A DNA stretch of 64,000 bases, from NCBI RefSeq assembly GCF_003997495.1, contig NZ_RZRU01000006.1, positions 119,796-183,795 on the forward strand, written 5' to 3'. Shown here in pieces: positions 18,434-27,174 of this stretch. The notes under the pieces are model-generated. The model saw nothing but the letters and a program-made list of their open reading frames with translations. It searched no databases and was not told where the DNA came from. Each line of letters begins with the position of its first letter. The first letter of the stretch is position 1. This DNA is from Mesorhizobium sp. M7A.F.Ca.US.008.03.1.1. GTDB taxonomy: Bacteria; Pseudomonadota; Alphaproteobacteria; Rhizobiales; Rhizobiaceae. Position numbers and translations under genes: made by a program.

Positions 18434-19837
18434 ATGTCGCTCGACCAGCCATCCCTGCGCGCACCCGAAAGACAACTCCAGCCGGCGCCGGAAGACCGGC
18501 TTGCCGCGCTGGAACGGGTCTGGCGGCGTTTCGCCGACGCCGAGGCGCTGCTCAAGCGCGGCGGCCGCGTCATCGAAGTCACGCCCACGCACTACAAGGT
18601 GCACGGCCTTTCCGGTTTCGCCAGGCTGGGCGACATCGTCGAGCAGCGCGGCCATGCCGGTGCGCGCCGCGGCGAGATCGTCAAGATCGGCCGCGACGAG
18701 GCCGTCGTGGCGCCCTTCGAACGCAGCGCCGATTCCGGCATCGGTGATGCCGTGTTCCGCCGCGGTCCGCTCGTGGTGGCGCCGCATGCCTCGTGGCGCG
18801 GCCGCACCATCGACGCGCTCACCAGGGCCATCGATGGCGGCCCGCCGCTCGCCCGGGGAGACGACACGACGCGCGGCGCCCAGACGACGCCGGGAGCCAT
18901 GGCGCGGCAACGCGTCGGCACTGCCTTCATGACCGGCGTCAAGGTCATCGATATCTTCACGCCGCTCTGCTTCGGCCAGCGCCTCGGCATCTTTGCCGGC
19001 TCCGGCGTCGGCAAGTCGACGCTGCTCGCCATGCTCGCCGGCGCCGACGCATTCGATACCGTCGTGGTGGCCCTCGTCGGCGAACGCGGCCGCGAAGTCC
19101 GTGAATTCCTTGAGGACACGATCGGCGACAGCATGGCCAAGACCGTCGCCGTCGTCGCCACCAGCGACGAAAGCGCCATGATGCGCCGGCGTGCGCCGGA
19201 CACCGCCATGCGCGTCGCCGAGCATTTTCGCGACCAGGGGCATCGCGTTTTGCTGGTGCTGGATTCGATCACCCGCTTCGCTCACGCCCTGCGTGAGGTG
19301 GCGACGGGAACCGGCGAGCCGCCGGTCGCGCGCGGTTATCCAGCCTCGGTGTTCACCGAACTGCCCAAGCTGCTCGAACGCGCCGGGCCAGGCGGGGAAG
19401 GCAAAGGATCCATCACCGCCATCATTTCCGTGCTGGTCGACGGCGACGATCACAATGACCCGGTCGCCGATTCCGTGCGCGGCATCCTCGACGGCCATGT
19501 CGTGCTCGATCGCACGATCGCCGAACAGGGTCGCTATCCCCCCGTCAACCCGTTGTCGTCCATATCGCGGTTGGCCGGAAAGGCCTGGAGCGTCGAACAG
19601 CGCGCGCTGGTGACAAGGCTGAAGTCGATGATCTCGCGCTTCGAGGACACGCGCGATATCCGGTTGCTCGGGGCCTATCAGGGCGGCGTCGATGCCGAAC
19701 TCGATATCGCCGTGCGCCAGGTGCCGCTGATCTATGAGGCGCTGACGCAAGCGCCGAAGGATCGCCCGTCGGCCGACCCGTTCTCCGATCTCGCCCGCCA
19801 CCTCAGGAGCAAGCTGAACGCCGATGCCGGAGACTGA
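18434..19837 (+). CDS. fliI: FliI, flagellar export ATPase
   Basis: 467 aa. Walker A is FAGSGVGKSTLLAML near residue 190; Walker B lies in VLLVLDSITRFAHALREV; the F1-beta-like catalytic region LVGERGREVREF is present. The C-terminus is that of type III ATPases (QGGVDAELDIAV). FliI powers or assists subunit release into the export gate with FliH and FliJ. It starts 3 bp after flgF and overlaps the next gene by 14 nt. Confidence 0.96.
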   Translation: MSLDQPSLRAPERQLQPAPEDRLAALERVWRRFADAEALLKRGGRVIEVTPTHYKVHGLSGFARLGDIVEQRGHAGARRGEIVKIGRDEAVVAPFERSADSGIGDAVFRRGPLVVAPHASWRGRTIDALTRAIDGGPPLARGDDTTRGAQTTPGAMARQRVGTAFMTGVKVIDIFTPLCFGQRLGIFAGSGVGKSTLLAMLAGADAFDTVVVALVGERGREVREFLEDTIGDSMAKTVAVVATSDESAMMRRRAPDTAMRVAEHFRDQGHRVLLVLDSITRFAHALREVATGTGEPPVARGYPASVFTELPKLLERAGPGGEGKGSITAIISVLVDGDDHNDPVADSVRGILDGHVVLDRTIAEQGRYPPVNPLSSISRLAGKAWSVEQRALVTRLKSMISRFEDTRDIRLLGAYQGGVDAELDIAVRQVPLIYEALTQAPKDRPSADPFSDLARHLRSKLNADAGD

Positions 19838-20663
19838 ACGCGAATATACCGAGCGCATCCTGCGCGACATGATCGCCGAGGCCAATGCCGCGGAGCAAGC
19901 CGAGGCTGACGAAGCGAGAACTGCCAAGGCAAAGGCCGCCCGTGCCATCGCAGCCAAAGCCGAGGCTGTTCTGGCCAGAGCCGTCAAGCCAATCCTGCCA
20001 CGGGCTGGCAAAGCCGATCCTGATCTGGCCAGGCCCGTCGAACCCGCTCTGCCCCGGGCTCCCCAGGCAGTGGCTGCCGAGATGACGCAGGCCAGCCGCG
20101 ACTCGCTGATCGACGGCCTGTTCCCGCGCACCGAATGGCCGCAGCCACCAAAGGCACCGTTTCCCCGACTGAAGAAGAAGTCCGGCCGACGCAGCGATGT
20201 CGTCATTGCCGCGCTCGGCATCGCGCTCGGCCTGATCTGCGCCCTGTTCCCCTGGTACATCTTCTTCAACCAGGACCAGTTTGGCGTCCAGGCGATGAAG
20301 TTCGGCGGCACAGGCTCCAATTCCGGGCGAGCGGGCGGCGGCGTGGTCGCCGAACGCAGCGCGCCGCTGACGGCAAAGGACGTTCCCGCGGCCAATCTCG
20401 ATCTTCTCGCCACGGGGACGGTGCGGGATGATGCCAATCCCGCAGCCGCATCCGACGAGCAACCGTTTCCGGCCGATGCGACGAAATTCCGCATGGTTCA
20501 TGTCGCCAACGGCCGCGCCATGATCCAGGACGATGCTGGCCTCTGGATCGTCCAGCGCGGCTCGATACTGCCTGACTCCAGCCAGGTATCCTCCATCGAG
20601 CAGCGCAATGGCAAATGGGTCATGGTCACCAGTGCCGACCAGGTGATCGAACTCTCCAAATAA
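19824..20663 (+). CDS. Single-pass membrane protein between fliI and flgB, function unknown
   Basis: 279 aa. The N-terminal 120 residues are rich in Ala, Lys, Arg and Pro (degenerate KAKAARAIAAKAEAVLARAV repeats), likely an extended or helical cytoplasmic part. One transmembrane helix (VVIAALGIALGLICALFPWY) follows at about residue 130. The C-terminal domain ends with FRMVHVANGRAMIQDDAGLW and IVQRGSILPDSSQVSSIEQR, a small beta-rich module. It overlaps fliI by 14 nt and precedes flgB, so it belongs to the flagellar operon. Similar genes sit at this place in rhizobia as far as I recall; no function is known to me. Confidence 0.8.
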   Translation: MPETEREYTERILRDMIAEANAAEQAEADEARTAKAKAARAIAAKAEAVLARAVKPILPRAGKADPDLARPVEPALPRAPQAVAAEMTQASRDSLIDGLFPRTEWPQPPKAPFPRLKKKSGRRSDVVIAALGIALGLICALFPWYIFFNQDQFGVQAMKFGGTGSNSGRAGGGVVAERSAPLTAKDVPAANLDLLATGTVRDDANPAAASDEQPFPADATKFRMVHVANGRAMIQDDAGLWIVQRGSILPDSSQVSSIEQRNGKWVMVTSADQVIELSK

Positions 20664-20743
20664 ACGGTCTCAGGCTTCCGGCCATCCGCAAGGCCCGCGC
20701 AAGACTGGCGGCCTAGTCTCTGGGTACCTGCTCGGAGATTCCC

Positions 20744-21124
20744 ATGGAGCCCGTTTCCCTTTTCGACCTCGCCGCCAAGCAAGCGCAATGGCTGGCAGTG
20801 CGCCAGTCGGCAGTCGCCGGCAACATCGCCAATGCCAACACGCCAGGCTATACGGCAAACGACGTCGAGCCATTCGAAAAGGTGCTCGACCGCGCCGCCG
20901 TATCGCTGCAGGCCACCCAGGCCGGCCATCTCGGCAATGCAGCGACCAATGCCGGCTTCACCATCAAGCCGCAGGAGGATGACGGCGTCGTCATGCCGTC
21001 CAAGAACTCCGTCGTGCTGGAAGACCAGTTGCTGAAAGCCGGCGAGGTGCGCCGCTCCTTCGAACTCAACACGGCGATCGTCAAGGCGTTTCATACGATG
21101 ATGATGATGGCGGTGAAGAGCTGA
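20744..21124 (+). CDS. flgB: FlgB, proximal rod protein
   Basis: 126 aa. The N-terminus [20 protein letters not shown] then [20 protein letters not shown] is the rod-protein signature. The C-terminus [20 protein letters not shown] forms the second coiled helix. Length is usual. It starts the flgB-flgC-fliE-flgG-flgA-flgI-motE-flgH-fliL-fliP run, with 81 bp from the preceding gene that may hold a promoter. Confidence 0.95.
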   Translation: MEPVSLFDLAAKQAQWLAVRQSAVAGNIANANTPGYTANDVEPFEKVLDRAAVSLQATQAGHLGNAATNAGFTIKPQEDDGVVMPSKNSVVLEDQLLKAGEVRRSFELNTAIVKAFHTMMMMAVKS

Positions 21125-21126
21125 CC

Positions 21127-21543
21127 ATGGACGCACTGACCGCAGCCCTCAAAGTCGCAGCATCCGGCCTCGGCGCGCAGTCGGAGCGTCTGCGCGTGGT
21201 TTCCGAAAACCTGGCCAACGCCCAGTCGACTGGCACCGCGCCCGGCTCTGATCCTTATCGCCGCAAGACCATCAGCTTCGTTTCCGAGCTTGACCGGGCC
21301 TCCGGCAGCTCAACGGTTGCAGTGAATTCGATCGATCGAGACCCAAGTGACTTTCCAGTCGAGTTCCAGCCCGGCAATGAGGCCGCCGACGAGAAGGGCT
21401 ACGTCAAGATGCCCAACGTCAACGTGCTGATCGAAATGGCCGACATGACCGAGGCCAACCGCTCCTACGAGGCCAACCTTCAGGTCGTCAAGCAGGCCCG
21501 CGACCTGATTTCCATGACCATCGACCTGATGAGGAACCAGTAA
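21127..21543 (+). CDS. flgC: FlgC, proximal rod protein
   Basis: 138 aa. It opens [20 protein letters not shown] then [14 protein letters not shown] and ends [20 protein letters not shown] then [20 protein letters not shown], both FlgC hallmarks. It follows flgB by 2 bp; its TAA overlaps the fliE ATG by 1 nt. Exported rod subunit of the basal body. Confidence 0.95.
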   Translation: MDALTAALKVAASGLGAQSERLRVVSENLANAQSTGTAPGSDPYRRKTISFVSELDRASGSSTVAVNSIDRDPSDFPVEFQPGNEAADEKGYVKMPNVNVLIEMADMTEANRSYEANLQVVKQARDLISMTIDLMRNQ

Positions 21544-21869
21544 TGATCAGCGGTATCGGAGCCCTTCAGTTCAAGCCGTCGATCGGCGGCGATGACACGG
21601 CGACAAGCCTGCTTCAGGGCGGCGCGACACCCTCGGCCGGCGGTAACATCGGCACCTCCTTCGCCGAGGCGCTGAGCCAGGCAGCCTCCAAGACCGTCAA
21701 CACGCTGCAGAATGCCGAGCAGGTATCGTTGCAGGCGCTCAAGGGCGACGCCGACACCCGTCAGGTGGTCGACGCCGTGATGAGCGCGCAGCAGGCGCTT
21801 CAGACCGCCGTCGCCATCCGCGACAAGGTGGTTTCCGCCTATCTCGAAGTCAGTCGAATGGGCATCTGA
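21543..21869 (+). CDS. fliE: FliE, MS-ring/rod junction protein
   Basis: 108 aa. The family pattern is visible: [20 protein letters not shown] in the middle and [20 protein letters not shown] near the end. FliE joins the MS ring made by FliF to the rod and is among the first exported subunits. It lies between flgC and flgG; overlap with flgC is 1 nt. Confidence 0.94.
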   Translation: MISGIGALQFKPSIGGDDTATSLLQGGATPSAGGNIGTSFAEALSQAASKTVNTLQNAEQVSLQALKGDADTRQVVDAVMSAQQALQTAVAIRDKVVSAYLEVSRMGI

Positions 21870-21880
21870 GGATTTCCGCC

Positions 21881-22669
21881 ATGAAAGCACTCGCCATCGC
21901 CGCCACCGGCATGAATGCCCAGCAGACAAATCTGGAAGTCATCGCCAACAACATCGCCAACATCAACACCACCGGCTACAAGCGCGCCCGTGCTGAATTC
22001 TCCGACCTGCTCTATCAGGTCGACCGCACGCAAGGCGTGCCCAACCGCTCCAACGCCTCGCTGGTGCCGGAGGGCGTCTCGATCGGCCTCGGCGTCAAGA
22101 CGACGGCCGTGCGCAACGTGCACACCCAGGGCGAACTGACCAGCACCGGCAACAGTTTCGACCTGGCGCTGACCGGCAGGGGCTGGTTTCAGATCGAGGG
22201 TGCCGACGGCGGCACGCTCTACAGCCGCGCCGGCGCTCTCAACACCAGCGCCACCGGCCAGTTGGTGACGGTCGACGGCGCTGCCGTCATTCCCGCAATC
22301 AATGTTCCCGTGGATGCCGTCGAGGTCATCGTCAACAAGACCGGCCAGGTGTTCGCCCGCATCGACGGCCAGACCGACCTGCAGAACCTCGGTCAGCTTC
22401 AGATCGCCAATTTCGCCAACGAGGCCGGCCTGGCGCCGCTCGGCGACAATCTGTTCCAGGAAACCACGGCTTCGGGGCCGGCGAATGTCGGCGTGCCTGG
22501 CGATCCCGGCTTTGCCACCATCCAGCAGGGCTATCTCGAAGCCTCCAACGTTGACCCGGTCAAGGAAATCACCGAGCTGATCTCGGCGCAGCGCGCCTAT
22601 GAGATGAACTCCAAGGTCATCCAGGCCGCCGACGACATGGCCTCCGTCGTCTCCAAGAACATCAGGTAA
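21881..22669 (+). CDS. flgG: FlgG, distal rod protein
   Basis: 262 aa, the canonical length. The N-terminus [20 protein letters not shown] then [20 protein letters not shown] and the C-terminus [20 protein letters not shown] then [16 protein letters not shown] are textbook FlgG. It forms the distal rod through the L and P rings, whose genes flgH and flgI follow in the same operon. Confidence 0.97.
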   Translation: MKALAIAATGMNAQQTNLEVIANNIANINTTGYKRARAEFSDLLYQVDRTQGVPNRSNASLVPEGVSIGLGVKTTAVRNVHTQGELTSTGNSFDLALTGRGWFQIEGADGGTLYSRAGALNTSATGQLVTVDGAAVIPAINVPVDAVEVIVNKTGQVFARIDGQTDLQNLGQLQIANFANEAGLAPLGDNLFQETTASGPANVGVPGDPGFATIQQGYLEASNVDPVKEITELISAQRAYEMNSKVIQAADDMASVVSKNIR

Positions 22670-22672
22670 CGC

Positions 22673-23200
22673 ATGATGTCGACGCCCGGCCTCCTGTCCG
22701 CATTCCGCCGCACCGCGCTCGTCCTTGCGCTGGTGACCGGCACGATGCCGGCTTTTGCCCAGGAATCGGCCAACCAGTCGGCCACCCGGATCGCCAGCAA
22801 TCAAGCTGTCGGCGAGGTGGTGCTTATTCCGAGCCGGGTTATCTACCCCGGCGAGACCATCAACTTGGCTGCCCTGAAACAGGTCACCCTTATCGTCGGC
22901 AAGCACAAGCCGGAGGCGGTCGCCACACGGGTCGAGGAACTGGATGGCAAGGTCGCCAAGCGCACGTTGCTGCCCGGCCGCTACATTCCCTCCACCGCCA
23001 TCCGCGAGGCCTGGCTGGTCGAACAGGGTGCCTCCGTGCAGATCTTCTTCATCGCCGGCGGGCTGACGATCTCGGCCACCGCCGTGACGCTGCAGCCAGG
23101 AGCCGCGGGCGACCTCGTCAAGGTCCGCAACATCGACAGCGGCAAAGTGCTGTCCGGCACCGTGATGGCGGATGGAACCATCCAGGTCAGCGCTTCATGA
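22673..23200 (+). CDS. flgA: FlgA, P-ring assembly chaperone
   Basis: 175 aa with a Sec signal peptide (hydrophobic LVLALVTGTMPAFA, cleavage near AFAQE). The SAF/FlgA C-terminal part reads VKVRNIDSGKVLSGTVMADG, as in FlgA periplasmic chaperones. It overlaps flgI (the P-ring protein it helps assemble) by 4 nt. Two adjacent ATG codons (22673 and 22676) are possible starts. Confidence 0.93.
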   Translation: MMSTPGLLSAFRRTALVLALVTGTMPAFAQESANQSATRIASNQAVGEVVLIPSRVIYPGETINLAALKQVTLIVGKHKPEAVATRVEELDGKVAKRTLLPGRYIPSTAIREAWLVEQGASVQIFFIAGGLTISATAVTLQPGAAGDLVKVRNIDSGKVLSGTVMADGTIQVSAS

Positions 23201-24438
23201 TACGCGGGCTTACTCTGATACTGGCAGCCGTGCTTGGCCTGCAGCCGGCGCTGGCCGACGGCCTGACGCCGAAGGCCAAGCGCGAGCTCGCCGCTAAGAA
23301 TGGTGGCGTCTACAACGATCCCGAATATGATCCGGCCACCACCAGCCGCATGTTCCGGGTTTCGACCGGGCCGAGTTCGCTGCCGCCGGGCCAGGTCGCC
23401 TCGCGCATCAAGGACATCGCCCAGTTGCAGAGTTCGCGCGACAATCAGCTCGTCGGCTACGGCCTGGTCATCGGCCTTGCCGGATCGGGCGACAGCCTGC
23501 GCAACTCGCCATTCACCGAACAATCGATCCGCGCGATGCTCGAAAATCTCGGCATCGCCACCGAAGGCGGCAGTGCACGTGCCAAGAATGTCGCCGCCGT
23601 CATCGTCACCGCCAACATGCCGCCCTACGTGCAGTCGGGCGCCCGCATCGACATCGACGTCTCCTCGATGGGCGACGCGACCTCGCTTTCCGGTGGCACG
23701 CTGATCATGACGCCGCTGAAGGCGGCGGACGGCGAGATCTATGCCGTCGGCCAGGGCTCGGTCATCGTGTCCGGCTTTACCGCCCAGGGACAGGCCGAGC
23801 AGCTGACGCAAGGCGTGCCGACCTCCGGCCGCGTGCCGAACGGCGCCATCGTCGAGCGTGCTGTCCAGGCCGAGTTCGACGATCAGGCGATCCTGACGCT
23901 GCAACTGCGCAATCCCGATTTCTCGACCGCTATCCGCATCGCGGACGCCATCAACGATTACACCGGCCAGCGCTTCGGCATGCGGGTGGCGGCCGAGCGC
24001 GATTCGCGCACCGTTCAGATCAGAAGGCCGAAGGGTGTCTCGGCGGCGCGCTTCTATGCCGAAATCGAGAACCTGGTGGTCGAATCCGACACGCCGGCTC
24101 GTGTCGTCATCGACGAGCGCACCGGCACCATCGTCATCGGCAATGACGTCAAGATCTCGCGGGTCGCCATCAGCCACGGCACGCTCACCGTGCGCATCAC
24201 CGAAGCGCCGCGCATCGTCCAGCCCGAACCCTTCTCCAAGGGCGAGACCGCCGTGGAACCGTTCACCGCCATCGACGCCAGCCGGCCCGACGCCCGCGTT
24301 GCGGTGCTGGACGGACCCGATCTCCAGACCCTCGTTTCCGGCCTCAACCGCCTCGGCGTCAAGCCGGACGGCATCATCGCCATTTTGCAGGGCATCAAGT
24401 CGGCCGGGGCCCTGCAGGCCGACCTGGTTCTGCAATAG
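23197..24438 (+). CDS. flgI: FlgI, flagellar P-ring protein
   Basis: 413 aa including a signal peptide (LTLILAAVLGLQPALADG). Conserved stretches include SRIKDIAQLQSSRDNQLVGY, GLVIGLAGSGDSLRNSPFTE and VIVTANMPPYVQSGARIDID. It forms the P ring in the periplasm around the rod. The start overlaps the flgA stop (ATGA), and motE begins 3 bp after its stop. The extra N-terminal segment of about 40 residues before the conserved part is rhizobial. Confidence 0.96.
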   Translation: MIRGLTLILAAVLGLQPALADGLTPKAKRELAAKNGGVYNDPEYDPATTSRMFRVSTGPSSLPPGQVASRIKDIAQLQSSRDNQLVGYGLVIGLAGSGDSLRNSPFTEQSIRAMLENLGIATEGGSARAKNVAAVIVTANMPPYVQSGARIDIDVSSMGDATSLSGGTLIMTPLKAADGEIYAVGQGSVIVSGFTAQGQAEQLTQGVPTSGRVPNGAIVERAVQAEFDDQAILTLQLRNPDFSTAIRIADAINDYTGQRFGMRVAAERDSRTVQIRRPKGVSAARFYAEIENLVVESDTPARVVIDERTGTIVIGNDVKISRVAISHGTLTVRITEAPRIVQPEPFSKGETAVEPFTAIDASRPDARVAVLDGPDLQTLVSGLNRLGVKPDGIIAILQGIKSAGALQADLVLQ

Positions 24439-24441
24439 GCG

Positions 24442-25032
24442 ATGCCGATGACGCGCTCCTTCCCACGCCATGACGGCAGACACCGCAAAGCCGCGATCCT
24501 CCTCGCGACCGCCATTGTCGCGGCTCTGCCCTTTGCCGGCGACACCGCACGCGGCGAGGAGATGGTCCGCCAGGTCCTGCCGGGAGCACCGGTGGCAGCG
24601 GCGCCGCAGCAATTGAAACGGGAAAAGGCGCCGGACCAAAGCGAGATCGAGCGCTTCTGCTCAAACATCGCCGACGCCGCCCGCGACCGCCGCTATGTCC
24701 TGCAGGCGGAGGAACTGAAGCAGCTCCAGGCCGGCATTGACGAGCGCATGAAAGCTCTCGACGCAAAGAAAGCTGAATACGAGACCTGGCTGAAGCGGCG
24801 CGAGGTTTTCCTGGCCCGGGCCGAGGACGGCGTCGTCCAGATCTACGCCGGCATGAAACCCGACGCCGCCGCCGAGCGGCTGGCCATCGTCAACGCCGAT
24901 CTGGCTGCGGCCATATTGATGAAGCTCGATTCACGCAAGGCGAGCGTCATCCTCAACGAAATGGACCAGAAGGCGGCGGCGACGCTCACCGGCATTATGG
25001 CCAGCGCAGCCCGAAGGGTAGATCCGTCATGA
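24442..25032 (+). CDS. motE: MotE, periplasmic chaperone for MotC
   Basis: 196 aa. An N-terminal signal segment (KAAILLATAIVAALPFAG) is followed by a coiled-coil region (EELKQLQAGIDERMKALDAK) and a MgtE-N-like C-terminal module (YAGMKPDAAAERLAIVNADL). In Sinorhizobium the gene between flgI and flgH is motE, whose product stabilises MotC in the periplasm. The position is the same here, and motC is also in the window. A single cysteine lies in ERFCSN. ATG codons at 24442 and 24448 are both possible starts. Confidence 0.9.
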   Translation: MPMTRSFPRHDGRHRKAAILLATAIVAALPFAGDTARGEEMVRQVLPGAPVAAAPQQLKREKAPDQSEIERFCSNIADAARDRRYVLQAEELKQLQAGIDERMKALDAKKAEYETWLKRREVFLARAEDGVVQIYAGMKPDAAAERLAIVNADLAAAILMKLDSRKASVILNEMDQKAAATLTGIMASAARRVDPS

Positions 25033-25736
25033 TCCGGAAAATGCTTGTCCTGTGCGCGGTCACCATGCTGTCCGGTTGCGGAACCAACCTCAAGGAGGTC
25101 GGCAGGGAGCCGGCCCTCTCCCCGGTCGGCTCCGGCATCGATGGCGGCAGCACCGGCTCCCTCTATCGCTACCCGCAAACGCCGCCCGCGCCGGTCAAGA
25201 AATTCTCGTTGTGGGACGACCGCCAGAGCCGGCTGTTCACCGACCCGCGGGCGCTGTCCCAGGGCGACATCCTGACGGTCAAGATCAAGATCAACGATCG
25301 GGCCAACTTCAAGAACCAGAACGACAGGAGCCGCACCGCCAATCGCAAGCTCGGTTACGACCTCAGCGCGCAGTGGGACAAGTGGAGCACCGCCGGCAAG
25401 GGCGCTGGGGCTCTCAGCTCCACCACGGACACGACGGCTGACGGCGAGATCAAGCGCTCGGAAACGCTTGAGCTCAATGTCGCGGCGATCGTCACCGATG
25501 TGCTGCCCAACGGCAATCTGATGATCACCGGATCGCAGGAAGTGCGCGTCAACGCCGAGCTCAGGGTGCTGACGCTCGCCGGCATCGTGCGGCCGGCCGA
25601 TATCGGCGCCGAAAACACCATCCCCTACGAACGCATCGCCGAGGCCCGCATCTCCTATGGCGGACGCGGTCGCATCACCGAGGTCCAGCAACCTGCCTAC
25701 GGCCAGCAGATTCTCGACCAGGTTCTTCCGTTCTAG
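25029..25736 (+). CDS. flgH: FlgH, flagellar L-ring lipoprotein
   Basis: 235 aa. The lipobox MLSGC (Cys near residue 18) marks an outer-membrane lipoprotein. Family sequence includes SLWDDRQSRLFTDPRALSQG, DILTVKIKINDRANFKN and PNGNLMITGSQEVRVNAELR. It overlaps motE by 4 nt. It forms the L ring in the outer membrane as partner of FlgI. Confidence 0.96.
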   Translation: MIRKMLVLCAVTMLSGCGTNLKEVGREPALSPVGSGIDGGSTGSLYRYPQTPPAPVKKFSLWDDRQSRLFTDPRALSQGDILTVKIKINDRANFKNQNDRSRTANRKLGYDLSAQWDKWSTAGKGAGALSSTTDTTADGEIKRSETLELNVAAIVTDVLPNGNLMITGSQEVRVNAELRVLTLAGIVRPADIGAENTIPYERIAEARISYGGRGRITEVQQPAYGQQILDQVLPF

Positions 25737-25753
25737 GATCGGGGCAGGGCGCC

Positions 25754-26248
25754 GTGGCAAATATCGAACAGGCTCAGCCGCGCAAGGGTCCCTCCCCTGC
25801 CATTCAGGCCGGCATGCTGCTGGTTGTGACGGCGGCGGCCATTGGCATGGGCTGGATGTCCGGCGGTTATCTCAAAGGCGTCGGCGCACCGGCGTCGGTA
25901 CCGGTCGCGCCCGAGAACGAAGGCAAGATCGTGCAGCCCGCCGCGGCCGTTCAGCCAGGCCTGGGCCCGATGCTTGTCGTCCTGGCACCGATCACCACCA
26001 ACATTGCCTCGCCTGCCGGCACCTGGATCAGGATGGAGGTATCGGTCGTCTATGACGTGCCACAGCCACAGGCAATGTCGGATGACATCCACCAGGACCT
26101 TCTGGCCCTGGTGCGCACGTTGAAGATGCATCAGATCGAGGGCGCCAGCGGCTACCAGCACCTGAAGGCCGACCTCGAAGAACGCGCCGCGATCCGCAGC
26201 CAGGGTCACGCCAAACAGGTACTCATCAGGACATTGCTGCTCGAATGA
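25754..26248 (+). CDS. fliL: FliL, basal-body stator-associated protein
   Basis: 164 aa from a GTG start at 25754. It has a short cytoplasmic N-terminus, one membrane helix (AGMLLVVTAAAIGMGWMSGG) and a periplasmic domain ending KQVLIRTLLLE. FliL interacts with the stator and supports torque. It overlaps fliP by 4 nt. Identification rests on the topology and the fixed position between flgH and fliP. Confidence 0.9.
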   Translation: MANIEQAQPRKGPSPAIQAGMLLVVTAAAIGMGWMSGGYLKGVGAPASVPVAPENEGKIVQPAAAVQPGLGPMLVVLAPITTNIASPAGTWIRMEVSVVYDVPQPQAMSDDIHQDLLALVRTLKMHQIEGASGYQHLKADLEERAAIRSQGHAKQVLIRTLLLE

Positions 26249-26976
26249 GAAAGTTCCTTCTCGCCACGGCCATGATCGCCGCCGCCACCTCCATCGCGGC
26301 GGCCCAGCAGCTCGATCTCGGCGGCATCGGCAAGGCTGACGGCACCACCGTCGGCTACATCATCCAGATGTTCGGCCTGCTGACCGTTCTGTCGGTGGCG
26401 CCAGGCCTGCTGATCATGGTGACCAGCTTCACCCGTTTCGTCATCGCCTTCTCGATCCTGCGCGCCGGCATCGGCCTGCAGTCGACACCGGCAAACCTCA
26501 TCCTGATTTCGCTGTCGCTGTTCATGACCTTCTATGTCATGGCGCCGACTTTCGATCAGGCCTGGAACACCGGCGTGAAGCCGCTGATGGACAACCAGAT
26601 CACCCAGACCGAAGCCTTCGACAAGATTTCGGACCCGTTCCGCACCTTCATGCTGCACAATGTGCGTGACAAGGATTTCGACCTCTTCGCCGACCTCGCC
26701 CGCGAGCGCGGCCAGACCGTTTCGCGTGACACCGTCGACCTGCGCATCCTGGTGCCAGCCTTCATGATCTCGGAGATCCGGCGCGGTTTCGAGATCGGCT
26801 TCCTGATCGTGCTGCCATTCCTGGTCATCGACCTAATCGTGGCCACCATCACCATGGCGATGGGCATGATGATGCTGCCGCCGACAGTGGTGTCGCTGCC
26901 GTTCAAGATCCTGTTCTTCGTCCTGATCGACGGCTGGAACCTGCTTGTCGGCAGCCTGGTGCGCTCCTTCAACTGA
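26245..26976 (+). CDS. fliP: FliP, flagellar export gate protein
   Basis: 243 aa with a cleavable signal (MRKFLLATAMIAAATSIAAA) and the conserved FliP motifs MVTSFTRFVIAFSILRAGIG, VLPFLVIDLIVATITMAMGM and MMLPPTVVSLPFKILFFVLI then DGWNLLVGSL. FliP is the core of the export gate with FliQ and FliR, both encoded elsewhere in the window. It ends the long rod/ring operon. No fliO was found next to it, as in other rhizobia. Confidence 0.97.
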   Translation: MRKFLLATAMIAAATSIAAAQQLDLGGIGKADGTTVGYIIQMFGLLTVLSVAPGLLIMVTSFTRFVIAFSILRAGIGLQSTPANLILISLSLFMTFYVMAPTFDQAWNTGVKPLMDNQITQTEAFDKISDPFRTFMLHNVRDKDFDLFADLARERGQTVSRDTVDLRILVPAFMISEIRRGFEIGFLIVLPFLVIDLIVATITMAMGMMMLPPTVVSLPFKILFFVLIDGWNLLVGSLVRSFN

Positions 26977-27120
26977 CCCTGCCGCGCCGGCTCGAAATCC
27001 CAGCAATATATTTTCGATTAACCGTCCGGTTTAGCCCTTTGGTAGGGACTTGCCCGCATATTCGCTCGCAGATGGCGGGTGATCGATTTTGAGAGATCAT
27101 GGGCATGATGCCGCACCGTC

Positions 27121-27139
27121 ATACCGGTAGAGCCGGTAT
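27121..27139 (+). promoter_or_regulatory. Leader hairpin of first flagellin gene
   Basis: ATACCGG (27121-27127), loop TAGAG, CCGGTAT (27133-27139): a perfect 7-bp stem ending 35 nt before the flagellin start codon. A second hairpin with a similar loop lies in the leader of the other flagellin gene. FlbT, encoded in this window, binds a flagellin 5' leader in Caulobacter; a FlbT role here is inference. Confidence 0.5.
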
Positions 27140-27174
27140 GTAAAAAATACCTGTAAAATCAAGGTACGAGTACC

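Noticed and set aside
17700..20494. Very long minus-strand frame opposite flgF-fliI
   Set aside because: The plus strand encodes FlgF and FliI with all motifs; the antisense product is compositionally biased.
22981..24639. Long minus-strand frame opposite flgI
   Set aside because: FlgI, FlgA and MotE are unambiguous on the plus strand.
27041..27056. Possible sigma-54 promoter (TGG..TTGC) before the first flagellin
   Set aside because: The GG-GC spacing is one base short of the required 10, and rhizobial flagellins are driven through Rem rather than sigma-54.
27001..27174. Small gene before the first flagellin
   Set aside because: No frame with a ribosome site; the stretch is promoter and leader.
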